In this document: positions 62,820 to 64,000 of the stretch, piece by piece | Numbering within the stretch: position 1 is the first letter of the stretch | Layout of the letters: every line of letters begins with the position of its first letter | Assembly (NCBI RefSeq): GCF_017168335.1 | Contig: NZ_JABFAU010000013.1 | Coordinates: 540,172-604,171 of the forward strand | From: Rhodococcus sp. KRD162 | GTDB taxonomy: Bacteria; Actinomycetota; Actinomycetes; Mycobacteriales; Mycobacteriaceae | Reading direction: 5' to 3' | DNA: 64,000 bases | Position numbers and translations under genes: made by a program | Notes under the pieces: model-generated | Told to the model about the DNA's origin: nothing | Databases searched by the model: none | What the model saw: the letters and a program-made list of their open reading frames with translations, nothing else

Positions 62820-63197
62820 TCAGCCCCAGTTCGCGGCATTCGTCAGGCAGAAGGGATGCCCAGCAGGATCCAGCAACACTCGCCAGGTCTCACCCGGCTG
62901 ATCCTCGGGCAACGTTGCACCCAGGCGCACCGCTGCCGCCGCCGCAGCGTCGAGGTCCTCGACCGCCAGATCGAAGTGAAACTGCTTGCTGCCGTGGGAG
63001 TTCGGCCATGACGGTTGCTGATAGTCCGGCACACGACCGAAGCCGAGTGCACTACTGGGACCCTGCAGCATCGCGTAGTCCTTCTCCGCATGTACGACGC
63101 TCCAGCCCAACAACGACGACCAGAAGCTCGCGCTGGCCGCGGGGTCTGCGCAATCCAGTGTGACCATCTTCAGCGTGGCGACGGGGGTATCGGTCAT
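62820..63197 (-). CDS. VOC family protein
   Basis: 125 aa from ATG 63197 with AGGAGGA upstream. VOC domain (LKMVTLDCADPAASASFWSSLLGW ... FHFDLAVEDLDAAAAAAVRLGATLPEDQPGETWRVLLDPAGHPFCL). Third of three VOC genes in 1.2 kb; with its divergent AraC neighbour it may form a small stress module. Substrate unknown. Confidence 0.85.
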   Translation of the reverse strand: MTDTPVATLKMVTLDCADPAASASFWSSLLGWSVVHAEKDYAMLQGPSSALGFGRVPDYQQPSWPNSHGSKQFHFDLAVEDLDAAAAAAVRLGATLPEDQPGETWRVLLDPAGHPFCLTNAANWG

Positions 63198-63248
63198 GGT
63201 GTTCCTCCTCCTGAGTGGATGTCGGACCAGACTCCTACACTGACCCGC

Positions 63249-64000
63249 GTGCCGGATAGGAAAAACGCGACAGCCACCCAGGCCGGCGTTCTGCGACCCG
63301 AACAGCTGGCACAGCACGTCGACCTCCAACGACTGCCCTGCTCGCAGTCGTTGGACCCCTGGGTCGAGAACTACTGGCTACTGCGTTGGGATCTGCCGTC
63401 CGGGACCGTCCATCGCAGCTCGACGCTTCCGCACCCGGCCTGCACTCTGAGCGTCGAACACGGCTGGACCCGCGAAGGCGTCATCGATCCTGTGGTCGTG
63501 ACGGGAGTGCTCACGCGCCGCTTCGACGTCGCGCTCGCCGAATCCGGGTGGGTGTTCGGCGTCAAGTTTCGGCCCGGCGGGTACGCGGCCCTCACCGGAA
63601 CCGTCGCGAGAACGCTGCGAGACGTCCCGGCCGCACAGCCCACGGCTTTTCGCGCCGAGACCGTCGAAGCACTCGCCGAACTGGGCGGTCACCTCGACAC
63701 CGACCACTGCCGAACCGTCGTCGACTCCGTTCTCGCGCCCTACGCCCGAGACGTAGATGCGGACTACGAGATCGTTCTCGACGTCATCTCCACGATGCTG
63801 CGGGATCGGACATTGATTCGCGTCGCCCAGGTCGAAGAGAGATGCGGCATCGGGACACGTCGGCTGCAGCGCCTGTTCGAGCACTACGTCGGCGCGACGC
63901 CGAAATGGGTTCTGGCCCGGTATCGGATCCACGATGCACTCAGTGAGCTCGACGCCGGCTACTCGGGTCCCCTGGCGGACCTCGCAGCACGCTACGGCTG
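63249..64000 (+). CDS. AraC family regulator with DUF6597 N-terminal domain (cut by window end)
   Basis: Open frame from GTG 63249 to the last base with no stop, at least 250 residues. N-terminal DUF6597-like sensor region (SLDPWVENYWLLRWDLPSG ... VTGVLTRRFDVALAESGWVFGVKFRPGGYAAL) and the start of the AraC HTH (CGIGTRRLQRLFEHYVGATPKWVLARYRIHDAL). Divergent from the VOC gene at 63197, sharing a 51-base region. The 3' end lies outside the window. Confidence 0.85.
   Translation, partial: MPDRKNATATQAGVLRPEQLAQHVDLQRLPCSQSLDPWVENYWLLRWDLPSGTVHRSSTLPHPACTLSVEHGWTREGVIDPVVVTGVLTRRFDVALAESGWVFGVKFRPGGYAALTGTVARTLRDVPAAQPTAFRAETVEALAELGGHLDTDHCRTVVDSVLAPYARDVDADYEIVLDVISTMLRDRTLIRVAQVEERCGIGTRRLQRLFEHYVGATPKWVLARYRIHDALSELDAGYSGPLADLAARYG

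Overview
The window reads as chromosomal DNA of a high-GC, mycolic-acid-containing actinobacterium, most likely a Rhodococcus (possibly the R. fascians/Rhodococcoides group). The pointers are BfrB-type ferritin, an LCP cell-wall ligase, WhiB, a cutinase with a Thr/Pro-rich tail, DUF5926/DUF6474/DUF5313 proteins, crtT/crtU-type carotenoid genes, frequent GTG starts and many 4-base start/stop overlaps. No tRNA, rRNA, prophage, transposase gene or CRISPR array was seen. The genus is an inference from gene content, not from a search.

Left part (1-16.6 kb): an LCP protein, two ferritins (the second behind an IdeR-like box), a minus-strand block (rhodanese, DUF4328, glycerophosphodiester phosphodiesterase, DUF5926), a short stretch with several DnaA-box-like motifs, DUF2254 and ArsP-like membrane proteins, an F420-type oxidoreductase, an acyltransferase, superoxide dismutase, a yybP-ykoY manganese riboswitch in front of a TMEM165/GDT1 exporter, a histidine-kinase-like gene overlapping a membrane partner, and an SDR dehydrogenase.

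Middle part (16.6-34.6 kb): a RecB/RNase H-like nuclease; a tandem array of 32-bp repeats; a copper cluster (DUF6474, a small His/Met membrane protein, YcnI, CopC, CopD); a second array of the same repeat; a C5 DNA methyltransferase overlapping a GIY-YIG nuclease (probable restriction-modification pair); a LysR regulator and a TDT transporter separated by an 18-bp perfect palindrome; an Fe(III)-type ABC transporter; and a MarR-controlled MFS efflux pump.

Right-centre part (34.6-50.7 kb): succinate-semialdehyde dehydrogenase, a lipase, MerR/TipA, WhiB, RraA and TetR genes; a serine hydrolase lipoprotein whose stop codon lies inside a dispersed repeat that has two further copies in the window; a Rieske/DUF5914 protein; an ArsR-SRPBCC fusion; an Hsp20 gene with a CIRCE operator; an overlapping operon S4 - crtT - crtU - GNAT (aromatic carotenoid end-group formation); and a copper P-type ATPase with a CsoR-like operator.

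Right part (50.9-64 kb): a cutinase, several membrane or secreted proteins of unknown role, a lysine-use and lysine-homeostasis block (piperideine-6-carboxylate dehydrogenase, lysine 6-aminotransferase, LysG regulator, LysE exporter), and small VOC/DinB enzymes before an AraC-type regulator cut by the window end. Metal control recurs across the window: iron (IdeR box, ferritins, Fe ABC transporter), manganese (riboswitch) and copper (YcnI/CopCD, CopA).
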